From Streptomyces coacervatus (GTDB taxonomy: Bacteria > Actinomycetota > Actinomycetes > Streptomycetales > Streptomycetaceae), in the NCBI RefSeq assembly GCF_029223485.1, contig NZ_JARHTP010000017.1, positions 62,001 through 126,000 of the forward strand: a DNA stretch of 64,000 nucleotides. The letters are read 5' to 3'. This document shows, piece after piece, positions 1 through 7,967 of the stretch. A program made the position numbers and the translations under genes. A model generated the notes under the pieces. The model ran no database searches. It was not told the DNA's origin and worked only from the letters and a program-made list of their open reading frames with translations. Each line of letters begins with the position of its first letter. The first letter of the stretch is position 1.

Positions 1-1
1 C

Positions 2-844
2 CTTCCGGAGTGGGACCGCTGCGCGGTCATGGGGGTTGTGAACGTCACGCCCGACTCCTTCTCCGACGGCGGCCGCTTCTTCGACACGACGGCCGCCGTC
101 AAACACGGCCTCGACCTGGTCGCCGAGGGCGCCGACCTGGTCGACGTCGGCGGCGAGTCCACCCGGCCCGGCGCCACCCGCGTCGACGAGGCCGAGGAAC
201 TCAAGCGCGTCATCCCCGTCGTCCGCGGCCTCGCCTCCGAGGGCGTCACGGTCTCCGTCGACACCGTGCGGGCCTCCGTGGCCGAACGGGCCCTCGCCGC
301 CGGCGCCGCCCTCGTCAACGACGTCAGCGGCGGCCTCGCCGACCCCGCGATGATCCAGGTGGTGGCAGCAACCGGCGCCCCCTTCGTCGTCATGCACTGG
401 CGCGGCTTCCTGGAGGGCGGCAACGTCAAGGGCGCGTACGACGACGTCGTCACCGAAGTCGTCGACGAACTGCACGCACGCGTGGAGGCCGTCCTGGCCG
501 GCGGCGTCGCCCCCGACCGCATCGTCGTCGACCCCGGTCTCGGCTTCTCCAAGGACGCCGAACACGACTTGGTCCTGCTCGCCCACCTCGACCGTCTGCT
601 CGGCCTCGGCCACCCCCTGCTCGTCGCCGCCTCCCGCAAGCGGTTCCTCGGCCGCGTACTGGCCGGACCGGAGGGTGCGCCCCCGCCCGCGCGCGAGCGC
701 GATGCCGCCACGGCCGCCGTCTCCGCACTCGCGGCGCACGCCGGCGCATGGGCGGTGCGCGTGCACGAGGTGCGCGCAACGGCGGACGCCGTACGGGTCG
801 CGCGCGCCGTGGAAGGTGCGCGCGCCGCCGAAGGAGCCCGGTGA
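2..844 (+). CDS. folP: Dihydropteroate synthase FolP (5' end outside window)
   Basis: This enzyme condenses 6-hydroxymethyl-dihydropterin pyrophosphate with p-aminobenzoate to give dihydropteroate and is the target of sulfonamides. The reading frame is open from base 2, before the first ATG at 29, and the residues read there (LPEWDRCAV) match the usual N-terminal strand of Streptomyces FolP, so the true start lies to the left. Visible signatures are NVTPDSFSDGG, the sulfonamide-loop ESTRPGA, NDVSGG and ASRKRFLG near the C-terminus, in family order. The last bases overlap the next gene in a GTGA, so the two are probably translationally coupled. Pterin-branch genes folB and folK follow on the same strand. 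Confidence 0.95.
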   Translation, partial: LPEWDRCAVMGVVNVTPDSFSDGGRFFDTTAAVKHGLDLVAEGADLVDVGGESTRPGATRVDEAEELKRVIPVVRGLASEGVTVSVDTVRASVAERALAAGAALVNDVSGGLADPAMIQVVAATGAPFVVMHWRGFLEGGNVKGAYDDVVTEVVDELHARVEAVLAGGVAPDRIVVDPGLGFSKDAEHDLVLLAHLDRLLGLGHPLLVAASRKRFLGRVLAGPEGAPPPARERDAATAAVSALAAHAGAWAVRVHEVRATADAVRVARAVEGARAAEGAR

Positions 845-1344
845 GCGCCCCCCACACCGACGTCGAGCAGGTGGAAGCCGCCAACACCGCCTTCTACGAG
901 GCCATGGAGCGCGGTGACTTCGAAGACCTGTCCTCGCTCTGGCTCGCCCCGTCCGACCTGGGCGTCGACGAGGAGTACCACGACCCGGCCGATACCGGCG
1001 TGATCTCGTGCGTCCACCCCGGCTGGCCCGTGCTCACCGGCCGCGGCGAGGTCCTGAGGTCATATGCCCTCATTATGGCCAATACCGACTACATTCAGTT
1101 CTTCCTCACCGATGTGCATGTCTCCGTCACCGGCAACAGCGCCCTGGTGACCTGTACCGAGAACATCCTCAGCGGCGGCCCCGCCCCCAAGGGCAGCGAG
1201 GAGCTCGGCCCGCTCGTGGGCCAGCTGGTGGTCGCCACGAACGTGTTCCGCCGCACCCCCGCCGGCTGGAAACTCTGGTCCCACCACGCCTCCCCGGTCA
1301 TGGCCGAAAACGACGAGGAAGAGGACGAGGACACACCCTCCTGA
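841..1344 (+). CDS. NTF2-like / SnoaL-fold nuclear transport factor 2 family protein
   Basis: The protein has 167 residues. The GTG start at 841 overlaps the folP stop codon (GTGA), and no other start fits the spacing. It reads as one NTF2-like cone domain: an N-terminal helix with VEQVEAANTAFYEAMERGD, a central WPVLTGRGEV segment, and beta strands ending in GWKLWSHHAS. The acidic tail (about residues 155-167) is low complexity. Such proteins are small ligand-binding or ketosteroid-isomerase-like domains; no catalytic pair can be assigned here. Position between folP and folB suggests co-expression with folate genes, but nothing shows a folate function. Confidence 0.8.
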   Translation: MSAPHTDVEQVEAANTAFYEAMERGDFEDLSSLWLAPSDLGVDEEYHDPADTGVISCVHPGWPVLTGRGEVLRSYALIMANTDYIQFFLTDVHVSVTGNSALVTCTENILSGGPAPKGSEELGPLVGQLVVATNVFRRTPAGWKLWSHHASPVMAENDEEEDEDTPS

Positions 1345-1375
1345 GTGGGTAGGCGCCCCCTGGGGACCAAGAAGT

Positions 1376-1427
1376 GGTTGGAATCACGGACCCGTGGGTA
1401 GGGGCGGCTTCCAACCCGTGAGCCGCC
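1376..1427 (+). promoter_or_regulatory. Two overlapping, mutually exclusive inverted repeats ahead of folB
   Basis: GGTTGGAA at 1376-1383 can pair with TTCCAACC at 1409-1416. GGCGGCT at 1403-1409 can pair with AGCCGCC at 1421-1427. The second stem uses bases of the first, so both cannot form at once. They lie in the 247-base gap between the NTF2-like gene and folB, where no coding region was seen. One could be a terminator for the upstream pair or part of a folB leader. Confidence 0.3.
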
Positions 1428-1591
1428 GGGTTCCCCAGGGGAAACATGCGATGAATCCTCCTGTTCCCGGCATGGGCCACGTCCCCGTGGCCCGGTCCTG
1501 TCAGTGCCCGCAGGTAGATTCGTTCGAGGCCGGTGTGCCGCCCGCACACGGTACGGACCGGTCGTTACCGACGATTGCAGGAGTGATTCGC

Positions 1592-1951
1592 GTGGATCGT
1601 GTCGCGCTGCGCGGCCTCAAGGCCCGCGGGTACCACGGCGTGTTCCCCGAGGAGCGCGAGGAGGGCCAGACCTTCGTCGTGGACCTCGTCCTCGGCCTGG
1701 ACACCCGCCCGGCCGCCGCCGACGACGACCTGGCGAAGACCGTGCACTACGGCATCGTGGCGGAGGAGGTCGTGGCCGTCGTCGAGGGCGCGCCCGTCAA
1801 CCTCATCGAGACGCTCGCGGAGCGCATCGCCCAGGCCTGTCTGAAGCACGACGGGGTCCAGGAAGTCGAGGTCTGCGTCCACAAACCAGACGCCCCGATC
1901 ACGGTCCCCTTCGACGACGTGACCGTCACCATCACCCGGAGCCGAGTATGA
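1592..1951 (+). CDS. folB: Dihydroneopterin aldolase FolB
   Basis: FolB cleaves 7,8-dihydroneopterin to 6-hydroxymethyl-7,8-dihydropterin and glycolaldehyde, the step before FolK. The product has 119 residues, the normal length. The GTG at 1592 was chosen because AGGAG at 1579-1583 sits 8 bases before it; an in-frame GTG at 1583 overlaps that site. Family features are GLKARGYHGVFPEER with the pterin-contacting Glu, the HYGIVAEEV helix, NLIETLAERIA, and VCVHKPDAPI carrying the conserved Lys. The stop overlaps the folK start (ATGA), so folB and folK form a coupled pair. Confidence 0.95.
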   Translation: MDRVALRGLKARGYHGVFPEEREEGQTFVVDLVLGLDTRPAAADDDLAKTVHYGIVAEEVVAVVEGAPVNLIETLAERIAQACLKHDGVQEVEVCVHKPDAPITVPFDDVTVTITRSRV

Positions 1952-2559
1952 CCGCGTCCTTCGCCGCGGGTCCGAGCGACCCGACCGTACAGCCGGTACC
2001 CGCCTCCGTCGTGGCGCAGGTGGACGCCGCCGACACGACGCTCCACAACCCGAAACGGGCGGTGATCTCCCTCGGCGCGAACCTGGGCAACCGCCTGGAG
2101 ACCCTCCAGGGGGCCATCGACGCCCTGGAGGACACCCCGGGCGTCCGGATCAAGGCGGTGTCGCCGGTGTACGAGACGGAGCCGTGGGGCGTCGAGCCCG
2201 GCAGCCAGCCGTCGTACTTCAACGCGGTCGTCGTCCTGAAGACCACCCTGCCGCCGTCCTCGCTGCTGGAGCGGGCCCACGCGGTCGAGGAGGCCTTCCA
2301 CCGGGTACGGGACGAGCGCTGGGGCGCACGCACCCTCGACGTGGACATCGTCGCGTACGCCGACGTCATCGACGACGACCCGCACCTCACCCTCCCCCAC
2401 CCCCGCGCCCACGAGCGCGCCTTCGTCCTCGCCCCCTGGCACGACCTGGAACCGGAAGCTCAGCTGCCCGGCCGCGGCGCGGTCGCCGATCTTCTCGACG
2501 CCGTCACCCGAGAGGGCGTGACGCCGCGCAAGGACCTGGAACTCCACCTGCCCGAGTAG
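1948..2559 (+). CDS. folK: 6-hydroxymethyl-7,8-dihydropterin pyrophosphokinase FolK
   Basis: FolK transfers pyrophosphate from ATP to hydroxymethyl-dihydropterin, giving the FolP substrate. The ATG at 1948 overlaps the folB stop. The 203-residue protein carries about 40 N-terminal residues not needed for the fold; the HPPK domain starts at RAVISLGANLGNR. It also shows YETEPWG and the HPPK signature RWGARTLDVDI with its metal-binding Asp pair, then LPHPRAHERAFVLAPW. With folP, folB and the convergent folE, all steps from GTP cyclohydrolase to dihydropteroate except the dephosphorylation are encoded within 4 kb. Confidence 0.96.
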   Translation: MTASFAAGPSDPTVQPVPASVVAQVDAADTTLHNPKRAVISLGANLGNRLETLQGAIDALEDTPGVRIKAVSPVYETEPWGVEPGSQPSYFNAVVVLKTTLPPSSLLERAHAVEEAFHRVRDERWGARTLDVDIVAYADVIDDDPHLTLPHPRAHERAFVLAPWHDLEPEAQLPGRGAVADLLDAVTREGVTPRKDLELHLPE

Positions 2560-2627
2560 TCGTTAAGGTCAAGACGACCACTGTCCGCGGGACGGTCCGC
2601 AGGACCCGGGGGAGCTGAAGGGACACC

Positions 2628-3116
2628 GTGAGAGAGCTGCGCATCAGGGTGCTGGCCGGCGTTTTCGTCGTGGCCGGAATCCTGTCCTGGGCGGGCGCCC
2701 GCCTCTGGAACTCGATCGGGACCCTGCCCAGCGTCCCCCTCGCCGCCCCCATCGTCCTCGCCCTGATCGCGGTGGTGCTGCTGGCCACGGCGCTCTCGCT
2801 GCGCGGCCGTTTCAAGGCCCAGCGCGAGCGCCTCCCCGAGGCCAAGGGCGTCGATCCCCTGATGGCGGCCCGCGCGGTCGTCTTCGGCCAGGCCAGCGCC
2901 CTGGTCGCCGCCCTCGTCGCCGGCATGTACGGCGGCACGGGCGTCTTTCTCCTGGAACAGCTCGACATCCCCGCCCGCCGCGACCAGGCCATCTACGCCG
3001 GCTTTTCGGTGGTCGCGGGCGTCGCGGTCATAGTGGCGGCCATCTTCCTGGAGCGCGTGTGCCGGCTCCCGGAGGACGACGACGAGCACAACAACGGGGC
3101 GGCGTCGGCCGCCTGA
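2628..3116 (+). CDS. DUF3180 membrane protein
   Basis: A 162-residue integral membrane protein with a GTG start behind a GGAGCTGAAGGG stretch. Hydrophobic segments lie at about residues 7-25 (VLAGVFVVAGILSWAGA), 38-57, 86-105 and 128-148, giving four likely transmembrane helices. A basic cytoplasmic loop (RGRFKAQRERLPEAKG) and a short acidic tail EDDDEHN are visible. It matches the actinobacterial DUF3180 family that follows folK in Streptomyces. Its function is not known. It is the last forward gene before convergent folE, 18 bases away. Confidence 0.8.
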   Translation: MRELRIRVLAGVFVVAGILSWAGARLWNSIGTLPSVPLAAPIVLALIAVVLLATALSLRGRFKAQRERLPEAKGVDPLMAARAVVFGQASALVAALVAGMYGGTGVFLLEQLDIPARRDQAIYAGFSVVAGVAVIVAAIFLERVCRLPEDDDEHNNGAASAA

Positions 3117-3134
3117 GGCCATGCCCGCCCGGCG

Positions 3135-3740
3135 TCAGCGCGCCATGATCAGGCTCATCGCCTCGTTGCGGGTGGCAGGATCGCGCAGCTGGCCACGCAC
3201 CGCCGACGTTATGGTCTTCGCCCCGGGCTTGCGGACGCCTCTCATCGACATGCACATGTGCTCGCACTCGACGACGACGATGACCCCGCGCGGCTCCAGG
3301 ATCTTCATCAGTGAGTCGGCGATCTGCGTGGTGAGTCGTTCCTGCACCTGAGGCCGGCGTGCATAGACGTCCACGAGCCGGGCCAGCTTCGAAAGGCCCG
3401 TGATCTTGCCGTCGACGGACGGGATGTAACCGACATGGGCCACGCCGACAAAGGGCACCAGATGATGCTCACAGGAGCTCAGTACCTCGATGTCCTTCAC
3501 GAGCACCATCTCGTCGTGCCCCAGGTCGAACGTCGTCGTCAGCACGTCCTCGGGCCTCTGCCACAGCCCCGCGAAGATCTCCCGGTAGGCCCGCGCCACC
3601 CGCGCCGGCGTCTCCTTCAGGCCCTCCCGGTCAGGGTCCTCGCCGACCGCGATCAGCAGTTCGCGTACGGCGTTCTCGGCGCGCTTCTCGTCGAACTCGC
3701 CGATCGAGCCCTCGCCGTCCAGCGTCACGGGGTCGGTCAT
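3135..3740 (-). CDS. folE: GTP cyclohydrolase I FolE
   Basis: FolE converts GTP to 7,8-dihydroneopterin triphosphate, the first step of tetrahydrofolate synthesis. The ATG at 3740 (MTDPVTLDGEG) is preferred over a GTG at 3767 because the shorter form matches the conserved streptomycete N-terminus and GAGG lies 6 bases ahead. Of 201 residues, the zinc site is visible as SSCEHHLVPF plus VVECEHMCMSMRG, with GYIPS, KITGLSKLARLV and RPQVQERLT typical of the family. It is last in the reverse-strand run after ftsH, separated from it by a strong hairpin, so its expression may depend on read-through or on its own promoter. Confidence 0.96.
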   Translation of the reverse strand: MTDPVTLDGEGSIGEFDEKRAENAVRELLIAVGEDPDREGLKETPARVARAYREIFAGLWQRPEDVLTTTFDLGHDEMVLVKDIEVLSSCEHHLVPFVGVAHVGYIPSVDGKITGLSKLARLVDVYARRPQVQERLTTQIADSLMKILEPRGVIVVVECEHMCMSMRGVRKPGAKTITSAVRGQLRDPATRNEAMSLIMAR

Positions 3741-3805
3741 CTGGGGCCTCGTTCCTGTGCGGGTCACGCGTGCGGGCCACGCGCCTCGTCTGCGGCATGG
3801 CTGAA

Positions 3806-3847
3806 AACGCCGCGCCCCCCAGGCTAAAACCTGGGGGGCGCGGCGTT
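3806..3847 (-). terminator. Perfect 18-bp stem hairpin between ftsH and folE
   Basis: Arms at 3806-3823 and 3830-3847 are perfectly complementary over 18 bp with the 6-base loop CTAAAA. The position just behind the ftsH stop codon suggests a terminator or attenuator for the ftsH transcript. There is no long T-run, as is common in Streptomyces. Confidence 0.85.
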
Positions 3848-3883
3848 CATTCCGGGCCTGGTGAGGGCGCCGGGCGGGGAGCC

Positions 3884-5923
3884 TCAGCTCTCGGGGCGGT
3901 CCTCCGGGGCCGTCTCGATCGCCGGGGCGGACTCCGCCGCCGTCGACTTGACGGTGGAGATCGCCGGGGTCGCGCCGTTGGCGCCGTTCGTCAGTGCGAG
4001 CTCCTTCGGGGAGAGCACCGGCGGACGGGTGGACGGTGTGCGGCGGGAGGAGCCGGTCCAGGCCGGCCGCGGGGGACGCTTCACAATGGGGGAGAAGATC
4101 TCGGCGATCTGCTCCTTGTTCAGCGTCTCCTTCTCCAGCAACTGAAGCACCAGCTGGTCGAGGACGTCGCGGTTCTCGACCAGGATCTCCCAGGCCTCGT
4201 TGTGCGCGTTCTCGATGAGCTTCTTGACCTCTTCGTCGACAAGCGCGGCGACCTCTTCCGAGTAGTCGCGCGGGTGTGACATCTCCCGGCCCAGGAACGG
4301 CTCGGTGTTGTCGCCACCGAACTTGATGGCACCCAGGCGCTCGGTCATGCCGTACTGCGTGACCATCGCGCGGGCCGTTGCGGTGGCCTTCTCGATGTCG
4401 TTCGCAGCGCCGGTCGTCGGGTCGTGGAAGACCAGTTCCTCGGCCGCGCGGCCGCCCAGCATGTAAGCGAGCTGGTCGAGCATCTCGTTGCGGGTGGTCG
4501 AGTACTTGTCCTCGTCCGGCAGGACCATCGTGTAACCGAGGGCCCGTCCGCGCGACAGGATCGTGATCTTGTGGACCGGGTCGGAGTTGGGGGAAGCCGC
4601 TGCGACCAGGGCGTGGCCGCCCTCGTGGTACGCGGTGATCTTCTTCTCCTTGTCCGACATGATCCGGGTCCGCTTCTGCGGGCCCGCCACCACGCGGTCG
4701 ATCGCCTCGTCCAGCATGGAGTTGTCGATCAGCTTCTTGTCGCTGCGGGCCGTGAGCAGCGCGGCCTCGTTGAGGACGTTGCTCAGGTCCGCGCCGGTGA
4801 AGCCCGGCGTACGGCGGGCGACGGCCGCAAGGTCGACGTCCGGCGCGACCGGCTTGCCCTTCTGGTGGACCTTGAGGATCTCCAGACGGCCCTGCAGGTC
4901 CGGCGGGTCGACCGCGATCTGGCGGTCGAAGCGGCCCGGGCGCAGCAGCGCCGGGTCGAGGATGTCGGGACGGTTCGTGGCGGCGATGAGAATCACACCG
5001 CCCTTGACGTCGAAGCCGTCCATCTCGACGAGCAGCTGGTTCAGCGTCTGCTCGCGCTCGTCGTGACCACCGCCGAGGCCGGCGCCGCGGTGGCGGCCGA
5101 CCGCGTCGATCTCGTCGACGAAGACGATCGCCGGGGCGTTCGCCTTGGCCTGCTCGAACAGGTCACGGACCCGGGAGGCACCGACACCGACGAACATCTC
5201 GACGAAGTCGGAACCGGAGATCGAGTAGAAGGGGACCCCTGCCTCGCCGGCGACGGCACGCGCGAGCAGCGTCTTGCCGGTACCGGGACGGCCGTAGAGC
5301 AGCACGCCCTTGGGGATCTTGGCGCCGACGGCCTGGAACTTCGCCGGCTCCTGCAGGAACTCCTTGATCTCGTGGAGCTCCTCGACCGCCTCGTCACAGC
5401 CCGCGACGTCCGAGAACGTCGTCTTGGGGGTGTCCTTGGTGATGAGCTTGGCCTTGGACTTGCCGAAGTTCATGACCCGGGAGCCGCCGCCCTGCATCTG
5501 ATTCATCAGGAACAGGAAGACGACCACGATCAGGACGAAGGGGAGCAGGGAGAGCAGGATGCCCAGGAAGGGGTTCTGCTTGGACGGCGAAACGGTGTAG
5601 CCGTCCGGGATCTGCTTGTCCTGGAACTTGGTCTGCAGCGTGTTGGCGAGGCCCACGCCCTGGTCGCCGATGTAGCTCGCCTGGATCTTCGAGCTGCCCT
5701 CGACCTTTTCGCCGTTCTTGAGCTGGACCTTGATGGTCTGCTCGTCACCGGTGGTGAGTTTGGCCGACTCCACCTTGTTGTCGTTGATCGCTGCCACGAC
5801 CTGGCCGGTGTCCACCGTCTTGTAGCCGCCGGACGAGCCGACGACCTGCATCAACACGACCACGGCAAGGACGGCCAGCACGATCCACATGACCGGCCCA
5901 CGGAAGTATCGCTTCACGTCCAT
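3884..5923 (-). CDS. ftsH: ATP-dependent zinc metalloprotease FtsH
   Basis: A membrane-anchored AAA+ protease that degrades misfolded membrane proteins and selected soluble ones. The ATG at 5923 (MDVKRYFRGPVMW) gives 679 residues and starts right before the first membrane helix; an in-frame ATG at 5959 would add 12 residues. Order: helix about 10-28, extracytoplasmic FtsH_ext domain, second helix about 112-135, Walker A GRPGTGKT, Walker B IVFVDEIDAVG, SRH with RPGRFDRQ, zinc motif HEGGH and the downstream metal Asp region. The tail after VKRPPRPAW is Pro/Ser/Thr-rich and streptomycete in style. It follows hpt and precedes folE on the same strand. Confidence 0.96.
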   Translation of the reverse strand: MDVKRYFRGPVMWIVLAVLAVVVLMQVVGSSGGYKTVDTGQVVAAINDNKVESAKLTTGDEQTIKVQLKNGEKVEGSSKIQASYIGDQGVGLANTLQTKFQDKQIPDGYTVSPSKQNPFLGILLSLLPFVLIVVVFLFLMNQMQGGGSRVMNFGKSKAKLITKDTPKTTFSDVAGCDEAVEELHEIKEFLQEPAKFQAVGAKIPKGVLLYGRPGTGKTLLARAVAGEAGVPFYSISGSDFVEMFVGVGASRVRDLFEQAKANAPAIVFVDEIDAVGRHRGAGLGGGHDEREQTLNQLLVEMDGFDVKGGVILIAATNRPDILDPALLRPGRFDRQIAVDPPDLQGRLEILKVHQKGKPVAPDVDLAAVARRTPGFTGADLSNVLNEAALLTARSDKKLIDNSMLDEAIDRVVAGPQKRTRIMSDKEKKITAYHEGGHALVAAASPNSDPVHKITILSRGRALGYTMVLPDEDKYSTTRNEMLDQLAYMLGGRAAEELVFHDPTTGAANDIEKATATARAMVTQYGMTERLGAIKFGGDNTEPFLGREMSHPRDYSEEVAALVDEEVKKLIENAHNEAWEILVENRDVLDQLVLQLLEKETLNKEQIAEIFSPIVKRPPRPAWTGSSRRTPSTRPPVLSPKELALTNGANGATPAISTVKSTAAESAPAIETAPEDRPES

Positions 5924-6118
5924 CCATACGGAGCGGTGTCGCCCCGTCCCTCCTGCCATAGTGAGTTTGATAAGACAGTTCTTCTGACGGTACCCCAGCA
6001 TTGTCGCGCGAAGCCGCACGGGACGGCTGGCAAACCCGTCTGCATGCTCCAACGGCGCGAAACCCGCTGGGGTTCCCGATCGTCCTACAAAGACGGCTCC
6101 GTTGGCCCAGGGCCCGGT

Positions 6119-6679
6119 TCAGCCGCCGTAGACATGGGGCGCGAGCGTACCGACGAACGGGAGGTTGCGGTACTTCTCGGCGTAGTCGAGGCCGTAGCCG
6201 ACGACGAACTCGTTCGGGATGTCGAAGCCGACCCACTCCACGTCGATGGCGACCTTGGCGGCGTCCGGCTTGCGCAGCAGCGTGCACACCTTCAGCGACT
6301 CGGGTTCGCGGGAGCCGAGGTTGGACAGCAGCCAGGACAGGGTCAGGCCGGAGTCGATGATGTCCTCGACGATGAGGACGTGCTTGCCCTTGATGTCGGT
6401 GTCGAGGTCCTTGAGGATCCGCACCACGCCGGAGGACTGGGTGCCCGCGCCGTACGACGACACGGCCATCCAGTCCATGGTGACGGGGGTGGACAGCGCC
6501 CGGGCGAGGTCGGCCATGACCATCACCGCGCCCTTGAGGACGCCGACGATGAGCAGGTCCTTGCCCGCGTACTCCGCGTCGATCTTCGCGGCCAGCTCCA
6601 CGAGCTTCGCGTCGATCTCTTCCTTGGTGATGAGCACCTCTTTGAGGTCGGTGCCCATGTCTTTCGCGTCCACCCGCAT
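6119..6679 (-). CDS. hpt: Hypoxanthine phosphoribosyltransferase
   Basis: This purine-salvage enzyme transfers the phosphoribosyl group of PRPP to hypoxanthine or guanine. The PRPP-binding loop is clear in VLIVEDIIDSGLTL, and IVGVLKGAVMVMADLARAL, DWMAVSSYG and PNEFVVGYGLDYAE are the other family blocks. The ATG at 6679 (MRVDAKDMG) gives 186 residues. Alternatives are an ATG 18 bases upstream and the internal MGTDL; none has a strong ribosome site. The tilS-hpt-ftsH order is widespread in bacteria and is kept here. Confidence 0.95.
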   Translation of the reverse strand: MRVDAKDMGTDLKEVLITKEEIDAKLVELAAKIDAEYAGKDLLIVGVLKGAVMVMADLARALSTPVTMDWMAVSSYGAGTQSSGVVRILKDLDTDIKGKHVLIVEDIIDSGLTLSWLLSNLGSREPESLKVCTLLRKPDAAKVAIDVEWVGFDIPNEFVVGYGLDYAEKYRNLPFVGTLAPHVYGG

Positions 6680-6731
6680 CACTTTCGGTCGTCCCACCGG
6701 CCGCCATCACCCCCCAAAGGGGGGCAAGGTT

Positions 6732-7775
6732 TCAGCCTTGCCGAATCACCAGTCTGCCACCCTGGCGCTGGGCGACCACTTTGCCCGGGAGATTGATGGC
6801 TCCCTGGCCGCGCCAGCCGGTGATCAGCCGGTCGACTTCCTCGATGTGGCGGGCGAACAGCGAACCGGCGGGAGCCCCGGCCTCGATGGCCGCGCGGCGC
6901 AGGATGCGGCGGCGCACGGCGGGCGGCAGGGCGTAGAGCTTGGCGCACTCCAGGAGGCCGGTGGCGTCGCGCACGGTGGACTCGGCCTGGCCGGCCCAGG
7001 CGTCGAGGGCGTCGGCGTCGTCGCGGGAGAGCTGGGCGGTGCGGGCGAGGGCCTCAACGACGCCCTTGCCGAGCGCCTTCTCCAGGGCGGGCAGGCCCTC
7101 GTGGCGCAGCCGGGAGCGGGTGTACGCGGGATCCGCGTTGTGGGGGTCGTCCCAGACGGGGAGCGACTGGACCATGCAGGCCTTGCGGGCGGTCTGCCGG
7201 TCGAGCTGGAGGAAGGGGCGGCGGTAACGGCCGTCGGCCCCCGAGACCGCGGCCATTCCGGACAGGGAGCGGATGCCCGAGCCGCGGGCGAGGCCGAGCA
7301 GGACGGTCTCGGCCTGGTCGTCGCGGGTATGGCCGAGCAGGATCGCGGTGGCGCCGTGGCGGACGGCTGCGGCGTCGAGTGCGGCATACCTGGCGTCGCG
7401 GGCGGCGGCTTCGGGCCCGCCCTCGCGGCCGACGGTCACGGCGACGGAGTCGACCGGGCCGAGGCCCATCTCGCGCAGGCGCAGGGCGACTTCGTCGGCG
7501 CGCAGGTCGGAGCCGGGCTGCAGTCCGTGGTCGACGGTGACGCCACCGGCCCGGATGCCGAGCTTGGGGGCCTCGAAGGCGAGGGCGGAGGCGAGGGCCA
7601 CGGAGTCGGCGCCGCCGGAGCACGCCACGAGCACGAGCGGCGACGAGGGGCGCTCGTGCGGGGCCTGCCCGGGGAGCCCGGCGTACTCGGCGGTGCTGCG
7701 GTGGTCGTTGAGGATGTCGTGGAGGACGTGGCGGACCGCCAGGCGTATCGCCGCGACCGCAGGATGGGGACCCAT
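6732..7775 (-). CDS. tilS: tRNA(Ile)-lysidine synthase TilS
   Basis: TilS attaches lysine to C34 of the CAU-anticodon tRNA-Ile, so that it reads AUA. The N-type ATP pyrophosphatase P-loop is SGGADS at about residue 53, followed by the VDHGLQ strand and HTRDDQAETVLLGLARG. The C-terminal substrate domain is present up to LPGKVVAQRQGGRLVIRQG. Length 347 is normal for actinobacteria. The ATG start has AAGGGAA about 7 bases ahead. Confidence 0.95.
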   Translation of the reverse strand: MGPHPAVAAIRLAVRHVLHDILNDHRSTAEYAGLPGQAPHERPSSPLVLVACSGGADSVALASALAFEAPKLGIRAGGVTVDHGLQPGSDLRADEVALRLREMGLGPVDSVAVTVGREGGPEAAARDARYAALDAAAVRHGATAILLGHTRDDQAETVLLGLARGSGIRSLSGMAAVSGADGRYRRPFLQLDRQTARKACMVQSLPVWDDPHNADPAYTRSRLRHEGLPALEKALGKGVVEALARTAQLSRDDADALDAWAGQAESTVRDATGLLECAKLYALPPAVRRRILRRAAIEAGAPAGSLFARHIEEVDRLITGWRGQGAINLPGKVVAQRQGGRLVIRQG

Positions 7776-7967
7776 GTCCGGTTCCCTTCATGAAGTTTTC
7801 GGGGGGTGAGCCCGAGGTCGGTCACTCAGAGTGTGTAGATGGTGACAGAACCGGGCCGTTCCCCGAGCATCGCACGCCTACCCATGGCTCACGGTCCCTC
7901 GGACGGGTGATTGGAGGGGCGTTCGCCTGCCGTCGGCCGGATTCGTTTCACGACCTTCCCATGTGGT

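Noticed and set aside
10..1344. Open frame of 444 codons overlapping folP
   Set aside because: Only its last third (from the GTG at 841) is coding; the earlier part is an Arg-rich shadow of folP.
4424..6796. Plus-strand open frame of 790 codons
   Set aside because: It is antisense to ftsH and hpt, with no recognisable motif and the same biased composition.
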